A stretch of DNA of 64,000 nt. It comes from Otatea glauca. Its lineage: Eukaryota; Streptophyta; Magnoliopsida; Poales; Poaceae. Both the position numbers and the translations under genes were made by a program. Positions 24,478-37,764 of the stretch are shown here, in pieces. The notes under the pieces are model-generated. The model did no database searches. It was not told where the DNA came from and saw nothing but the letters and a program-made list of their open reading frames with translations. The stretch is from positions 16,888,723 to 16,952,722 of the forward strand of contig CM070728.1 of the NCBI GenBank assembly GCA_036346275.1, given 5' to 3'. The number at the start of each line of letters is the position of its first letter. The stretch's first letter is position 1.

Positions 24478-25800
24478 ATGTCGACAATGTGGGATAAAGT
24501 GGAGAAATTTGATGGCGGAGGCAATCTCAGCATGTGGCAATATGTGGTAAAGGATGTCTTGTTCAGCAAAGGTAAATCATTGCTCTTGAAGAGGATGAAC
24601 CAGAAAAGATGCCGGAAGAAGACTGAAAGATGATGGAGAGAAATGTTGTTAGTACACTGAGTCTATATCTGTTTAATAAGTTAAAGTATTCGGTGATTAA
24701 AGAGAATTTGCCGAAGAAATTATGGAAAGTCTTAGAATAATTATGTATGCGTTGGATGCTGAAGCGATAACTGTATAGGTTGCGCATGGAGGAAGGTATA
24801 CGGTTCATTGACCATCTTAATATCTTCCACAAGCTTATCACACATATGACTAGTGTGGATGACAAAATTGAGGAACAATTGGTGATGAATATTCTCGTCA
24901 CGAAAATCACTCTCAAGTTCGATAAGGCAGTTGCATATCTATTGGAGGTATAGTCCTTGAAAAAGAAATCAGAATCTTCATCCTCGGATAATCAAATGTT
25001 GGTTGCAGTAGGTGTTGCAGACAAAAACAAGAGTTACAAGAAGAAGAATAAAAACAAGGGCACACTTATATGCTATCTATGTGACAAGGAAGATTATATG
25101 ATTATTGATTGTTCGAGTTTGAAGCAAATAAAGGGTGCATGCTCAGTAGCGGTAGCAAAAGATGATTCGAACGTATTTGTCGTCAATCAATCAGGTGTTT
25201 CTCATGGATAGATATCACATTAAGATTGTTACTTTCACATATGTTTGGTGAGGGAGATTTTTGACGAATGATCTCTATGTTCGACGCATAGAACTGTTCA
25301 TTTGACGAATTGTAAGGAGTGTACAATAACTGAGGTGATAACAGTTACAATGGATATGTATGATGGAGCACATTGCACATTGACGGGGGTTCTATATGTT
25401 TCTATCTTAAAGAAGAATCTAATATCTATGATGTCACTTGAACTCGAAGGTTGTGAGGTACCAGTTCGAGGTGAAGTAATGCGAGTTATATGCAAATGGC
25501 AGGTGATTATGAAAAGTATCTGAAGCAACAGAGAATATAGATTGATAGGTAAACCTAAAGTAATGGCAATCAATGGGAGGTCTCGTAAAAATCCTAATCA
25601 TGAGAAGAAAAACTTGTCGTCAATGGTAGATATTCAGATCTCAACTGTAATTATGTGCGGCACTGTAAAGACAGTTACAAAATCTAGCAGGCGTAAAGGC
25701 AAATGTGCAAGCTGTTGGAAGAAAGAAGCAATGATGGGACCAACAACGCAGTACCAACGAGTAGGTGGAACTTGGAGACAGTACAAACTTATGGAATAGA
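24478..25800 (+). pseudogene. Copia gag and pre-integrase remnant
   Basis: Starts with MSTMWDKVEKFDGGGNLSMW, as in plant copia Gag proteins (KFDG.N...W). Gag continues in another frame through GIRFIDHLNIFHKLITHMTS and VDDKIEEQLVMNIL. A zinc-knuckle-like CYLCDKEDYMIIDC follows at about 25068-25109, with Tyr where the CCHC motif needs His. A pre-integrase region is recognisable as YDGAHCTLTGVLYVSILKKN at about 25360-25420. Several stops and frame changes interrupt it, and no integrase core or reverse transcriptase was found. Clearly dead. Confidence 0.7.
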
Positions 25801-26059
25801 GGGTTGTAGCATGTAGGAATAGAAGGTGTGGTTAACCAAACTGTACAAAGAAAAAACTCTCAAGTAGAAGGTACAGGTGGCCAGGCTCAAATACCAACAC
25901 ACACATTGTGGTGATGTGCATGAACCCATATGGTGGGGGCACTCCCAAAGGTGGGAGGAAAAGCCAAAAAAATGGAAAAACAAAAAAATACAGAGACGAC
26001 TTAGAGTGGGCTCTTAGAGTAGCGTAATGACTTCAACAGATAAGAGTCAATGTGGAGAT

Positions 26060-26948
26060 TATTGAATACGGTGACTCATGAATAGTCGTTTAGGATTTAG
26101 AAATGTATGCTATAAGGAGTCTTAGATGAATTCTACATTCTTTTGGAGTGGCATTCCTACTTCCCTTTGAAAGATGACAAAGGGGATTATATAACCCATG
26201 GGGTGGTCATAGAGAACCCAAGAAGCAAAAGGAGCTCATCCAAAGTAGATGTGAGGATTAGAAGCTGTGTTATTCTTTGAGAAATTTTTCTGTGGATAAC
26301 ATAGGTAGTAAGTAGAAATCAAATCTAGACATCCATTCCTCAAAAGTATTTTAGACTTTTCCTATCTATTCATCAGGGGTATTTTAGACTTTTTCTAATT
26401 CGTTCATAGTTTTGGATTCATCGAATACCTGGTGATCTTCAGAGGCTTTTTATCCATTCATCCGCCTTTATCAGGATCACAGGACATGTTTTACTATAGA
26501 GGACAAACAATATGACAGAATTTTTTACCCTTTTACCCCACTCTGAATTTTACTACCAATACTACAAGTGGTAGTATAACTAGATCTAAATTGATTTCAA
26601 CCATTAGATTCAAAGAACGAACGGCTTATATTGATTTTAATCCACTGTAAAAAGAGTTCTATTCTTTAGCACTACAGTTTTGTATAGGGTAAGGATCCGA
26701 GTATCCTAAAAGATTCGAGAAGGTTGTGAGAGAGTGACAATCTTTTGTACCCTTTTTTAGGTTGTGCTTACATAATTTGCGGTTGGCTTCGTCGAATATT
26801 TTCTGTCTCGTCGTGGTTGCTTCATCATCGTTATTTTAGTTCTCTCTACGAGATTCATTTTCTTTATTCTTGAGATCGAGTACGCTCGTACCGTATCTCA
26901 CAAAACTCTAATCCGATCCGGAGGCTGTTATGGAGTATCAGTGTAACA
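26060..26948 (+). repeat. 3' LTR of the copia element
   Basis: Starts TATTGAATACGG (the TG of the 5' copy has become TA) after a GTGGAGAT polypurine-like stretch, and ends GTGTAACA. A 381-bp MITE interrupts it. Confidence 0.7.
26279..26659. mobile_element. MITE inside the copia 3' LTR, 381 bp
   Basis: TATTCTTT flanks both sides (26271-26278 and 26660-26667), and the intact 5' LTR has the single uninterrupted site. The ends GAGAAATTTTTCTGTGG and, reversed, GAACTCTTTTTACAGTGG are imperfect inverted repeats. An 8-bp duplication suggests hAT. Confidence 0.65.
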
Positions 26949-28138
26949 ATAGTCAAAGGCTTGTTGCATTTACAGGACTACTACCGGATGTTATTCACTA
27001 GTTTGTGTAGTGCATGGTTAACCACAGAGGCAAGCAGGCAGGCAGGCAGCTGCTTTACTCCTCCTAGTCACCACCACCAGCACCGCCATGGCTGGTTTTG
27101 TTTAACCTTAAGGGGGCTTATTTTTAAGTGATGCCTTGCTTTATCTTTGTTAACAGCCCTTTAATCATGCTGTTTACCTTTGCTTTTGTTTACTTATCAC
27201 TTGCTAGTTACACATTCACACATACACTAACAAGCGTAGAGAGGAGAGCTCACAGCGTAGAACAAGCATACCGTAGGTCCGTAGCATCCCTGAGATTGCC
27301 AACTCTCACGGGGATTTGTTTATGCGCTCGGCTGCTCGCTTTCTTAAGGAGCCTGGCTGTAAATTATGCGCCCAACCCCTACTACACTCTCATCATTATT
27401 TGACTGCTTGCATTTTTAATGCTCGACACGGGCAATTATTTACACGCCCTTCATGATCGGCATGATTAGTTTTGTTGAAGAAAATGGTGGTCAACATTAG
27501 GAAGGGGATGCAACCGAGGCATTGCCCCATAATAAAGCAATGTCACTTTCATTTCATCATTTTTTTTTCGTTCTCATTTTCTTTCGGGTCTTCAAACCAT
27601 ATAATCTCCTGTTTGTAAATATAAGCCGTTCCACGATCTCGTTCGCACAGGGGGTTTGAGTTTGATAAGCCAAGAGAAATCAAAAGGAAAGAGCAAAGCC
27701 AATATTAGTGTTTGAAGGTCTGATTAGAGCAAAGTTCTGCCCAGCTGAGAGAGATGCCATCATCCAGAGTTCAGATTCTCCTAATCTCAATCTTTCTTTG
27801 CAGTAAATAAATAAATAAATAAATTTAAAACTATTCGTTAGCCTCGGGGTTGGCGAACGCTCGAATCTAGCTTTAGATTAGTTAAAGCCTACCACCCATG
27901 CAACACTTTTATTCACTCTAAACACACTTTTGCCGCTCCCCCCACCCCAAGCTTTTTAAATTTGGGCTGAAGAAAAGCGTAGGAAGGAAATAAACCTCTC
28001 TCTCTCTCTGGCTAACAACACTGTAAGAAGTGGCCTGCAAGTTAGTGCTCTCTCCGTCCTTTTTCGAATATATATTATTCTACCTTTGAAATTTTATTTT
28101 TAAATACATATCATTCTATAATTTTGAGATATTTTTTA
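26949..28138. other. No gene recognised
   Basis: Mixed intergenic sequence. Short features only: CAGG repeats at 27030-27050, (AAAT)n near 27805-27825, and (CT)n near 27995-28010. The reading frame at 27128-27403 shows no family I know. Confidence 0.45.
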
Positions 28139-28379
28139 CTACCTCTGTTTCTGAATAAATGATGTTTTAGGTTTTACACTTCAACAAAGTCAAATATACA
28201 AAAAAAACAAATTACCATCTTTTATTGGGCTATTTAATACTATTGTATACTCTAATCTGTAGCATTAAATGATCTTAGAAATAGCCAAAAGGGAGGGGTA
28301 TATAAGGAAAAGAGAGTGGTAAGTCATCTAGGAACAAAATTTGAAAGCTATAATGACATGTATTTAGAAACAAAGGGAG
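28139..28379. mobile_element. Stowaway-like MITE, 241 bp
   Basis: TA duplication at 28137-28138 and 28380-28381. Ends CTACCTCTGTTTCTGAATA and, reversed, CTCCCTTTGTTTCTAAATA match the CTCCCTC-type Stowaway terminus. Confidence 0.85.
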
Positions 28380-28381
28380 TA

Positions 28382-29123
28382 CTATTTTTCCTTCTATATC
28401 TTTTTTCTTTAGCTATTTCCAATATTATTTATTAGTATAGACTAGTGTAAGATACACCAACCCAAGATATAATAAAGATGAATAATACAGACTTTTGTAG
28501 ATGTGCTTTAGGGTATATGCAAGAAACTAAAAACATCTCTTTTCAGGAATGAGGGAGTAGAGGTTATCCCTGCCTGCTCTGCTTATCTCCTCTTTACGTT
28601 TCTTTCAGTGACTCAGTGTGCCCCTCTGCCTTTTTTTTCTCCTCATTTGCCCACCATTAGTGGCACCCTCACTGAACTGTTCACTCTTATTGGGGAAGGA
28701 AAAGCAAAGAAACCGAATCTTGAGAGAAATGCAAAACTAAAGATTGGAAAGGATACGACTTCAAACTCCCCAGGACATGGACCACAAGCTACTTAGATAA
28801 CAAGTCTTCTATCTAGCCCCAGCTTTTTTATCTTTGAGAAGAAGACCATAGCTTCATAGCCATAGGGGACTAGTCCTGCATATCTCATTCGCCATCCATG
28901 ACCCGGTGTTACATTGCGCAAGACTCCTCCTTTTTCCGGTCTTGTGCACGGCAGCGCTGGCCGGCCTCGGCACAAGGCATTCACCCGTGCTCCTCCGGTT
29001 CGTGCCTGAGAGGGAAACCGAAAACAGGACGAGAGTGGATAGGGGCCATAGGGCCACTAAGGAGACAGTAAAAATTAGTAGGCGAGTTTTTAAAAATAAA
29101 ATTACAAAAAGACGAGTTATGGG
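28382..29123. other. No gene recognised
   Basis: AT-rich to 28600, then mixed composition. No family motif in any frame. The last eight bases (GTTATGGG, 29116-29123) form the left flank of the following hAT MITE. Confidence 0.4.
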
Positions 29124-29752
29124 TAGGGATGAGAACGGGTCGGATATCTCCCGTCCGATTCGGAACCGGATCCGGTCGGGATCGGATTTGGGACCGGATT
29201 TTATTATCTGGTCGGATCCGGGACCGGATCCGGATAGGGGATCGGATCCGGAGCATCCAATATCCGGTAAATACAGGACGAGATTCGGATATTCGGATTT
29301 TTCCTATTCGGATATCCGGATTTTTCTTATTCGGATATCGGATCGGATATTCGAATTTTTACTATTCGGATATCAGCAAGGCCCAGCCCATTTTCATCAT
29401 ATTTTTTCTATATCAGTCCATTTATTTTAACAATTAGTTGGTTTATTGATCCTCAAGTAGCATATTCTTTCTACAACGTCTATTGAGTTTGATTGATATA
29501 TAACTTGTTATTATAGTCATGTACTCGTATGGTTTTAATTCAATATATGTTACTCCATATATACGTGTATTATCTGTATATCTTTATCCGTTTCTGACCC
29601 GAATCCGTCACATATCTGTCCCGTATCCGTATTCCGAATAACTCGAATCCGTATCCAGCTAGCCCGTATCCGATTCCGAATCCGGGAAAAAAATATAGGT
29701 TATGATACGAGAATAACAATATCTATCCGTATTCAACCCGTTTTCACCCCTA
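29124..29752. mobile_element. hAT MITE of the TAGGGATG type, 629 bp
   Basis: The left end TAGGGATGAGAACGGGT and the right end, reversed, TAGGGGTGAAAACGGGT are clear inverted repeats. Flanks GTTATGGG and GTTAGGAG resemble each other at 6 of 8 positions, an eroded 8-bp duplication. The interior is dense in GGATCCGG-like and GGATATCCGGAT-like palindromic repeats (29200-29370). Confidence 0.75.
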
Positions 29753-32023
29753 GTTAGGAGCAAAAGAGGATGAGCCCGAAATAGATAGTCAATCCTTCTT
29801 TTTCCTATATGCCGCTCCGCAAGCAAGGAGTGTTATTAGGCATGAGTGGAGCGAAAACTAAGCAAAGGGAAATTCCGTCGTTCCATAGAAAGTATGCAAA
29901 ATCCTTTGATTGTTTATAAAATCAAAATCACTATATGGTCTTTCTTGTTCCACTTGCAAGGCAACGAAGATAAAATGTCAGTTTCGTTATCAAACATTAT
30001 TATTTTTTATATTAAAGATAAAAAGTTACGCGCAAATTCTCATCGATCTCTGCTGTTCTTAACAGTGATGGCTATTCAAGTCTTGGGTAGCACCATCACA
30101 TCTTCAACAAGGTGGAAATTCTCGTTCTTCCTATGTACATGTTCCAATGGCTCGGATGAGTATAGTTATTTATATCGTGTGACAGATATAAACATTTCCT
30201 TGTTCCCATTAACAAAATATCCCCTTTTTCTTTGCTCTTCCGGAATAGGTACAGAAATAGGTGATTTTCTACTTTGTTTAACTGAAAATGGACCCGACCA
30301 TATGCCAGATTATCTTTTCGTGCATCATTATGCTCGCTAGAAAGGTTGCTGCAGATCTGTCTTCTTTTCCAATCATTGTCACACATATTCATATGTACCG
30401 TATGCTCGCGCATCGAATGCGCCTGCACCAAAACCGGATAACGGGAGGGCAGATCGATTCAGAGCTTGCTGTCAACAGGAGCAGAGGATGAGCTGAAAAT
30501 AAGAGCAGAATAGTTTTTTTTTTCTCAGGAGAAAAAAATGAGAGGAAATGCAGTGGTGATATGGATGAGACTTTGTGTGTTTAGGTCCTACCTGTGGGCA
30601 GCGGGCCATCTGGTGTGAGTGAAGGCAGAGGATTGATTCCTGCAAACAAAACGGCTCCAAGAAATAGCAGCCAAAGAACTCAAAGTAAACAAATGGAGCA
30701 ATGCCTGCGTTAGATTAGCTGGCAATCGTCTCTTTTGGGGTAAGTCTAAAGCTAAAAAACACATCCATGTTATAATGAAGATAAGATTTTAGACATCGGA
30801 TTGGTCCATCTCTCAGACCCTGCTCCCTGTGTAGACTGTCCTGCTTCACAAGTTCACAGCGAATTTTCTTTTCTTCACTTCAATATAATTGCATATCTGT
30901 CCTTTAAAACCTGGATATAATCAGAAGAGCATATGGCAAATAATTTAAGGTTTTGGTTCAGAAGAAAAAAAATGATTTAAGATCCAGAACAGAATAGAAA
31001 TTGTTTTGGTCTGAACATGCTAAGCTTCCTCAGTGAAAGAACGATCAGACCAAATCCACCATGCCTATCATAATTTGTACTACATGCTAAAAAAGTTTTT
31101 GCAAACAGTTATTACAAAGATGTATCGAGAAGCAAAGAACACAAAAGCAGTCTTAATGGTATCATTACCAAGAAAGAATGATTACAGTTGAACATGGATG
31201 ATTCGATTACAGTACAAGTTGGCACATAGTATCTCCGCATTGTGAGTACACCTGTGTGTTAATTCAGCATTTGGTTCCCATGTGCTAGGGTACAGGATCT
31301 CTAACTGTCCTTGCACCTTTCTGTAAACAATAAACAAAGCACAGTCCGTGGCAAAGCCAGCTGCACACGAGATGCAAGTGAGTATATTTTTGGTAAAGGT
31401 CTATGGTAGGTGAAACCTTGCGGGCTATGATCATCCAAACCAAGCATCAGAAATTAAAGATTATTATAAACCCTAATTATGCATTATGCCGTACGCTAAT
31501 GGTCTTATTATACTGCTAGAGCAGTGATTAGAGTTGTAAACTAAGTCTTAGGCTGCAAAATACATATCTGGGGAACACTAAAGAACTTCGCCCAAGAGGG
31601 AAAATAAACTAATAGAGCTTATTTTGTCAAGGCCAACCTGTTAATGATTGCAATGAAGCTAGGGCATTTATACTATATATCACATAACATTTTGTGCGTG
31701 TGCATATGCGTATGCGTGCGTGTGTAGCCTTGTGTGTGAAGGAAAAAAAAACCAATTTATAGTCATAATGTACCAGATTTGATCACTTACTAGTGCCGCC
31801 TCTGCATTTCTGGCGCGGCCTAATTCAATGTATCAAACAACTAGATGTAAACCACCCAATTGAAAGAGTGCAGCTGTCACATAGAACTACACAGTTTTGT
31901 TTCCTCTTCTCCAAAAAAGTTAAGAAAGGCTCTCACTAATAACACTCTGTTTTACATGGGACAGGGTCGATTATATTTAAATTTTGTTGGTCTCTTGTAG
32001 TCCGGTCTATCTCTAAAGTAATA
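29753..32023. other. No gene recognised
   Basis: AT-rich, low-information sequence of 2.3 kb. The longest frame (29846-30340, plus) and its minus-strand shadow show no domain. A short GT-rich run lies at 31695-31735. Confidence 0.4.
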
Positions 32024-32286
32024 CTCCCTTCAGTCACAAATAAAATAATTGTCGTTTTGGACATAGGTGTAGTCAAATTTTCGAAACTTTGACTGTCAAT
32101 ATCTTTTTAAATATTTAAATTGGATAAATGAAAATGATATGGGTAGATCTACCTCAAAAATTACTTTCTTAATATTATAATTTTATTGGGTTTTATAAAT
32201 ATATTATAATAGAATTTAGTGGTCAAAACTATGTTTTAGATACCGTGTCGATGTCCAAAACGATAATTATTTATGACCGGAGGGAG
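32024..32286. mobile_element. Stowaway-like MITE, 263 bp
   Basis: TA duplication at 32022-32023 and 32287-32288. Ends CTCCCTTCAGTCACAAATAA and, reversed, CTCCCTCCGGTCATAAATAA are the classic grass Stowaway terminus. Confidence 0.92.
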
Positions 32287-32288
32287 TA

Positions 32289-33722
32289 GCAAACATCGCA
32301 TTATGTCGAGATTGTGCATGATGCTTTACATCCTTCCTCTTTACCATGATGATGTCCTTACCATATGGCATATAGAGATGCAAATAGTCATTTTTTTAAA
32401 GAGCACAAACATTCAAATTTGACTTCTCTAAGTTTTAAGCTTTTCCATTTACTGGGTTTGATGCAACTGTTTCACTAGAATTTACAACTCGTCTTCAAGA
32501 ATTTGACATTGGAAAACACCCATGCGCTTGCAAATGCCCAATAAGGGTGCATTTGCATCAAAGGTGTCACTTGTCTTTACGTTCAAAGGCCCCTACATCC
32601 ACCAGACCACCAGGCAGTAATAACAACAGCACCGTGGAAGTGATTACTTCTCCCCAACGGTGTTGATCTTTGTCCAATTTATCACCAATCTCACTCATTA
32701 CTTTGTTCATGAATTTAATAATTACTACCATTTCTTGTGCTGAACGCTTCATGTCTCTCTCGAAATCAACAACAGACAGCAAGGGAAACAGCAATACTAG
32801 CAGTACTAGTGGGTAATTGCTCTCCCAGGAGTATAACATTTCTAGTACATGGATTTCTGAGGCCCTAATGCACAGTTAAGGAAGAAAACAACAGCAGGTC
32901 AAATTTATCAATTGGGCCTTTGCAAAAGAATGTGAAAGGTATAGCCCATGGCCATGGGACAGCTAATCCCACTTTGTTAATTGCTGCTGTGCTTTACAGT
33001 GTTCCATCACTCAATGTCTTTCAAGTACAGTGTTGTAGCTTGCAAGACCTTTTTGTGATACCATTAACCTGTTATATAATTCAAACCTTAATAACAAGTT
33101 CAGGTAGATGAATCTAAGAGTAACATGTGCAGAAAATAAATAACATAAAGGCTAATGGATTGTGTGAAAATATAGATGTACAAACAAGGTCTCCATTGAC
33201 AGGTGGAAACTAAAATGAACCTTACTTCACAAGGAAAGCAGAAGCCCTAGTTTGCCCTATCACCTATGCTTTTTCTCTTTCAAATGTAAGTTCATGTGAA
33301 GCTGTCATCCTCAACTGTATGATGGCAGTAAGGACACTAGGAGAAAACAACATTAAGTATGCATCAGGTTATTGAAGATTCCAAGTCCCTACCATATGAA
33401 AGGAGATAAATTTATCTGAATTTAATGGCACTTTTGCGTAGGACATACATCTCAGATTCATCTTCAGTTTTGAATCATGGAGGCTCAAAAGGACAATAAT
33501 TAGGTTTCAAGTAGCTGGGACACAAGAGGGTGGTAATCATGCTGTTGGTTTAAGGGTACCTTAGCATTTAATAGACACGAAACAAAGTCATGAGCCTCAT
33601 GGCATATTAAGAACTCCTCAAATGGGCAATTATAACCATTGCCAAAACTTTTTTAACATGCTATACATTTTTTGTGTAACAAGTAAAAAGAAAAGGAACA
33701 GAATAGCAGATCAACTGAAAAG
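32289..33722. other. No gene recognised; 3' flank of the PPR pseudogene
   Basis: AT-rich DNA downstream of the minus-strand PPR stop codon. It may hold the former 3' UTR. No motif stands out. Confidence 0.4.
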
Positions 33723-35035
33723 TTACCAGTAATCTTCGGAAGAACAAGACCGATTTGCATCCTGAACAATTATGCACCTCCCATAAATCTTGCTTAGAAG
33801 CTCTATTTCATTATGACAATCTCTGCAAATCCAGAGGTTATTTACTACCCTAATAGGTGTGTCAGGCGCAGTGCTAAGCAGCCAAAAGGCAATTGCAAGC
33901 TTCTCACTGTGAAGAGCAAGTGAGTTCTCTTTCACATCCTCATCATCAAAAATATCTAGCAGCAATTGTGAAGTGTCTGCAGTAAATCCCACAATTTTCA
34001 ACTGCTGACACATCTTACTTAGCATATCATATACATTCTTCTTCCTTGAGTGACTTTTATCTCCAGATATGAACTCATGAATAACATCATCAAGTTCTAT
34101 TGAGCTGCTCCCAGGTATCTTCTGCACTCCACGATCCAACATCAGCTTCCTTACCTTATGCACTCCTTTCCATTTGCCAACTAGCGTATATATGTGGGAT
34201 AGCAACACATACCCTGCGTGATCATTTGGTGCAGCCTCAATAAGTCTATGGCCTGCCTTCTTTCCCAACTCGAAGTTCTTATGAGTTCTACAAGCACCCA
34301 ATAGGGCCTTCCACATGGCAGCATCTGGCTCCATTGGCACCATCTGAATCATCTTCTCAGCCTTCTCAAACAGCCCTGCGCGGCAGAGCAGATCCACCAT
34401 GCAACCATAGTGAGCAATCAGGCTCAATACCAAAACTTTGGTCATTCTCCCGAAACACCTTACACCTTCCTTGACAAACTCCCCGTGGCTACAGGCATTC
34501 AGCACAATGTTAAATCTAACCTTGTTAGGAGGCACTAACCCTGTTGACTCTATTCTAGTAAAAATCTCCAGAGCTCTCTCTCACTGCAGCCATTTGCCGT
34601 TAAACCAGCTAACATCGCATTCCAAGTATCCACGCTCCTCGTTGCACACGAATTCTCAAACACATAAACTGCACCCTCAACGAAACCACACTCTGAGTAC
34701 ATGTTTATGAGAGCTGAGCTCAACTTCCGGTCGACCTCAATCCCTTTCCTGCAAACATATACATGTTCCCAGAGCCCCTGCGAAAGCTCTCCCAAGTACG
34801 CAATTGCCGAGATGGCGCTCACCAATGTCCCCCTATCAGGCTGACACTCTCGGCTTGCCCACATCTCCCGGAACACCGCAATTCCTTCCTCATACTCCCC
34901 GTTCACAACGCACCACGCAATGATAGTGTGTTTCAAGAGACCAAGTCCCGGGCTGGCATCCGCATGAAGAACTCCCGGAGCGCGTCCGCGTACCCGCGAA
35001 GCAGGAAGTTCCACGCGACCATGTGGCCCTCGGGC

Positions 35036-37764
35036 CAAGGTTTAAAATTTCGGTTTCGGAATAAATTTCGCCCAGACCGGACGGCGAAATTTCGGCGAAA
35101 TTTTTAGATTTCGGAAATATTTCGGACAAAATTTGAATTTAAAAATTCAAATCCGGTCCAATCCGGAAATTAAAATCCGAAATTCGGGCGAAAAACCCGA
35201 AATTTCGGGCGAAATTACCGAAATTTCGGGTTTTTTGCACCGGCTGAAAAGAGGTCGAAACGTTAACGAAAAATTTTGAAAATTTTTTTGTAGGTTCCTG
35301 ACACATTGATGATGTTCTCATAAAAATTTCAGCTGATTATCACATCTGAGGAATTTTTAAAAATTCGGAGAGTGGTACTGTCCTGATAAAACACTGATCG
35401 ACAAGTTTGATCCGAATGAAAAATGGTACAAATGAAGTTATAAACTATTGAAATTTTTGTGCGTGGTTATAATCCATAACTAGTGTTCTCATAAAAATTT
35501 CAGCTGATTATCACATGTGAGGAATTTTCAAAAATCGGAGAGTGATGCTGTCCGATAGAACACCGACCGACAAGTTTGATCCGAATGGAAAATGGTACAA
35601 ATGAAGTTAGAAACTATTGAATTTTTTGTGCATGGTTATGATCCATAATTAATGTTCTCACAAAAATTTCAGATGATTATCAAGCTTGATGATTTTTTAA
35701 AATTCGAACAGTGGTACTATCCTATTAAAAGGCTTACCGACACATTGGAAAAAATGAAAACTTGTTGTAACGATGTTAGAATTTTTGAAAATTTTGGTAG
35801 ATGGTCTTGATGTAATATTAATGTTTGTATAAAATTTTGAGGTGTTGATCAAACTTAAAGAATTTTAAAAATCCTGTGAAGTTAGAAATTTTTGACATGT
35901 TGGTGAAATTCGAGTTTGAGAGTCACAATTCAACACAATCAATATATATTTGCATGAAAATTAATAGACACGAAATAAAATGGATACATATGAGAATTTA
36001 TTGCATGCTTGCATCACAATGCGTACGACTACCATGGGCCATGCGAGGCAAGTGCTTGTTGTAATGCTTCTGGGTAAGAGTGCTATATGACCACCATATG
36101 CATGCCAAGTCCAGCCAACATGATCAAGTTGGCCCATCAAGTTGTGCCGCCCCTAGTGACGCCGGGGAGAAGTCTGGGGCGAAGCCCTCCCGCGGTATGG
36201 AACGTTATTTACCTAGGCATTGTACTGGATTCTATTTGGTTAAGCACTTATGTTTTTCTACTGGATCATCTTCAAATTTCTGTTGGTTAATCTTTTACAT
36301 TTTTCTCTTGGATCATCTTCATATTTCATTGGTTAATCTCTTGCTTTTCTCTTGGATCATCTCCATGTTTTCGTTGGTTAATCTCTTCGCTTTTCTCTTT
36401 GGATCATCTCCATGTTTTTGTTGGTTAATCTCTTCTATTTTCTACTAGATCATCTTCATTCTACAGTCTGAGACTAGAATACATGAATTAAACCGAAAAT
36501 TAAACAAGTTTGCTCGGAAAAACTGACTCTTGGCGATTTGATGATTCGACCGAATTTCGTAAACCAACCCGAAATTTCGCTTCAGAGGCCGAAATTTGCT
36601 ACTTATGCCCGAAATCTTCTGCAGACGTACGGAAATGCCCGATTTGGTTGGATTTTGGGCGGATCGAGGAGAGGAAGGTCGCCGGCTTGGAGAGCGGGAA
36701 GTAGAGGAAAGTGAAAATGAGTGTACAGTGCATGCATGTGAAACGAGTGTCATCTTCTATAAAGCAAGGGACAATTATTGAGGTGCATGCATCTTCGTGA
36801 AGCCAAAAACATCTTTGTAAAGCAAAGATCAATTATCCTTGCTATTAAGTTTTCTTTGAAATTTTGTTTCTCATAGTTATAAGTACGAAAAAATTATGTA
36901 AAATTTTTGGATGTTCTTAGAGCATTGATCATATTCTCATAAAATTTTGACATCATGATTAACCATAAAAATCTCAAAATATATGGAAATGCTACTTGAC
37001 ATTACATTTTTTGGAATAGTTTCGAGCATGCAAAATTATAAAAAAATTGTACATAGTTGGAACGCATCGACGATATTCTCATAAAATTTTGAGATCATGA
37101 TCAAAAAGAAAAAATTCCCAACAAATGTGAATATGTTACTTCCAGCTTTTGGACTTGAGAGCGTGTTCATACCGTTTATACATTTTAATTGAGTAGCCAA
37201 AACAGGTTCAAATTTTCTAAAACTTTTACAGAAGGGTTATCACATAATTAATAACTTCTCATAAAAATTTCAGGTGATGATCAGACATTAATAAATTTAT
37301 AAAATTCTAACACTCTTACTACCTTGTTAATGCTAATTCTGTTTTTTATTTTTAAAATATAACAAACGAAGTTAAAATATTTTCAAAATTTTTCTGTATG
37401 ATCTTAGTTGTCTTATTATGGTACCATAAATTTTTCATGTCATGAAAAGACTTCCTCAATTTTATAAAATTCCGACAGTGTTTCTGTTCAAACTTTAAAA
37501 TGTCTAAAAAATTAACTTTTTGGACAAATTATCATTGAAGATCACTTTCTTATAGGTTATTGATGCCATTCCGGTCAAATCCGGCCACAAAACCTGCAAA
37601 ACCGGTTCAAAATCCCGAAATTTCGCCGGTTTTTCCCGAAATTCCTGAAATTACTGTAGCGTTTTCAAATTTTTCGAAAAATTTTAAATTCATCCGGTAT
37701 TTCCAAACTCGGGGGGTCCGAAATCCGAAATTTCGGCGAAATTTCGCCGAATTTTTTAACCTTG
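35036..37764. mobile_element. hAT-like non-autonomous element inside the PPR gene, 2729 bp
   Basis: Flanked by a perfect 8-bp duplication CCTCGGGC (35028-35035 and 37765-37772). Ends are inverted: CAAGGTTTAAAATTTCGG on the left and, reversed, CAAGGTTAAAAAATTCGGCG on the right. Removing it and one duplication rejoins the PPR frame (VFDGGPEG then HMVAWN). The left interior repeats a unit of about 170 bp (GTTCTCATAAAAATTTCAGCTGATTATCACAT...) from 35300 to 35700. Homologous blocks occur in the 1070-bp element at 2656-3725. The middle (about 35920-36720) lacks that similarity and may be a further insertion. No transposase was found. Confidence 0.85.
36232..36460 (+). repeat. Minisatellite, unit about 46 bp, five copies
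   Basis: The core TTGGTTAATCTCTT followed by CTTTTCTCTTGGATCATC recurs five times with small changes. It lies inside the hAT-like element. Confidence 0.85.

Larger units (their letters stand above)
18822..26948 (+). mobile_element. Old Ty1/copia LTR retrotransposon, heavily nested and decayed
   Basis: The 5' LTR is in three pieces, 18822-19107, 20910-21031 and 24312-24398, separated by two later insertions. The 3' LTR is 26060-26948. Shared LTR landmarks are GTTGAATATGGTGA at the start, CATTCCTACTTCCCTTTG-like sequence, CTCATCCAAAGTAGATGTG, ATCCTAAAAGATTCGAGA, GGTTGTGCTTACATAATTTG, CCGTATCTCACAAAA, and a GTATAACA or GTGTAACA end. A primer-binding site follows the 5' LTR, then gag-like and pre-integrase remains; no reverse transcriptase is recognisable. 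I found no convincing 5-bp target duplication (flanks GTAGG and ATAGT), consistent with great age. Confidence 0.75.
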
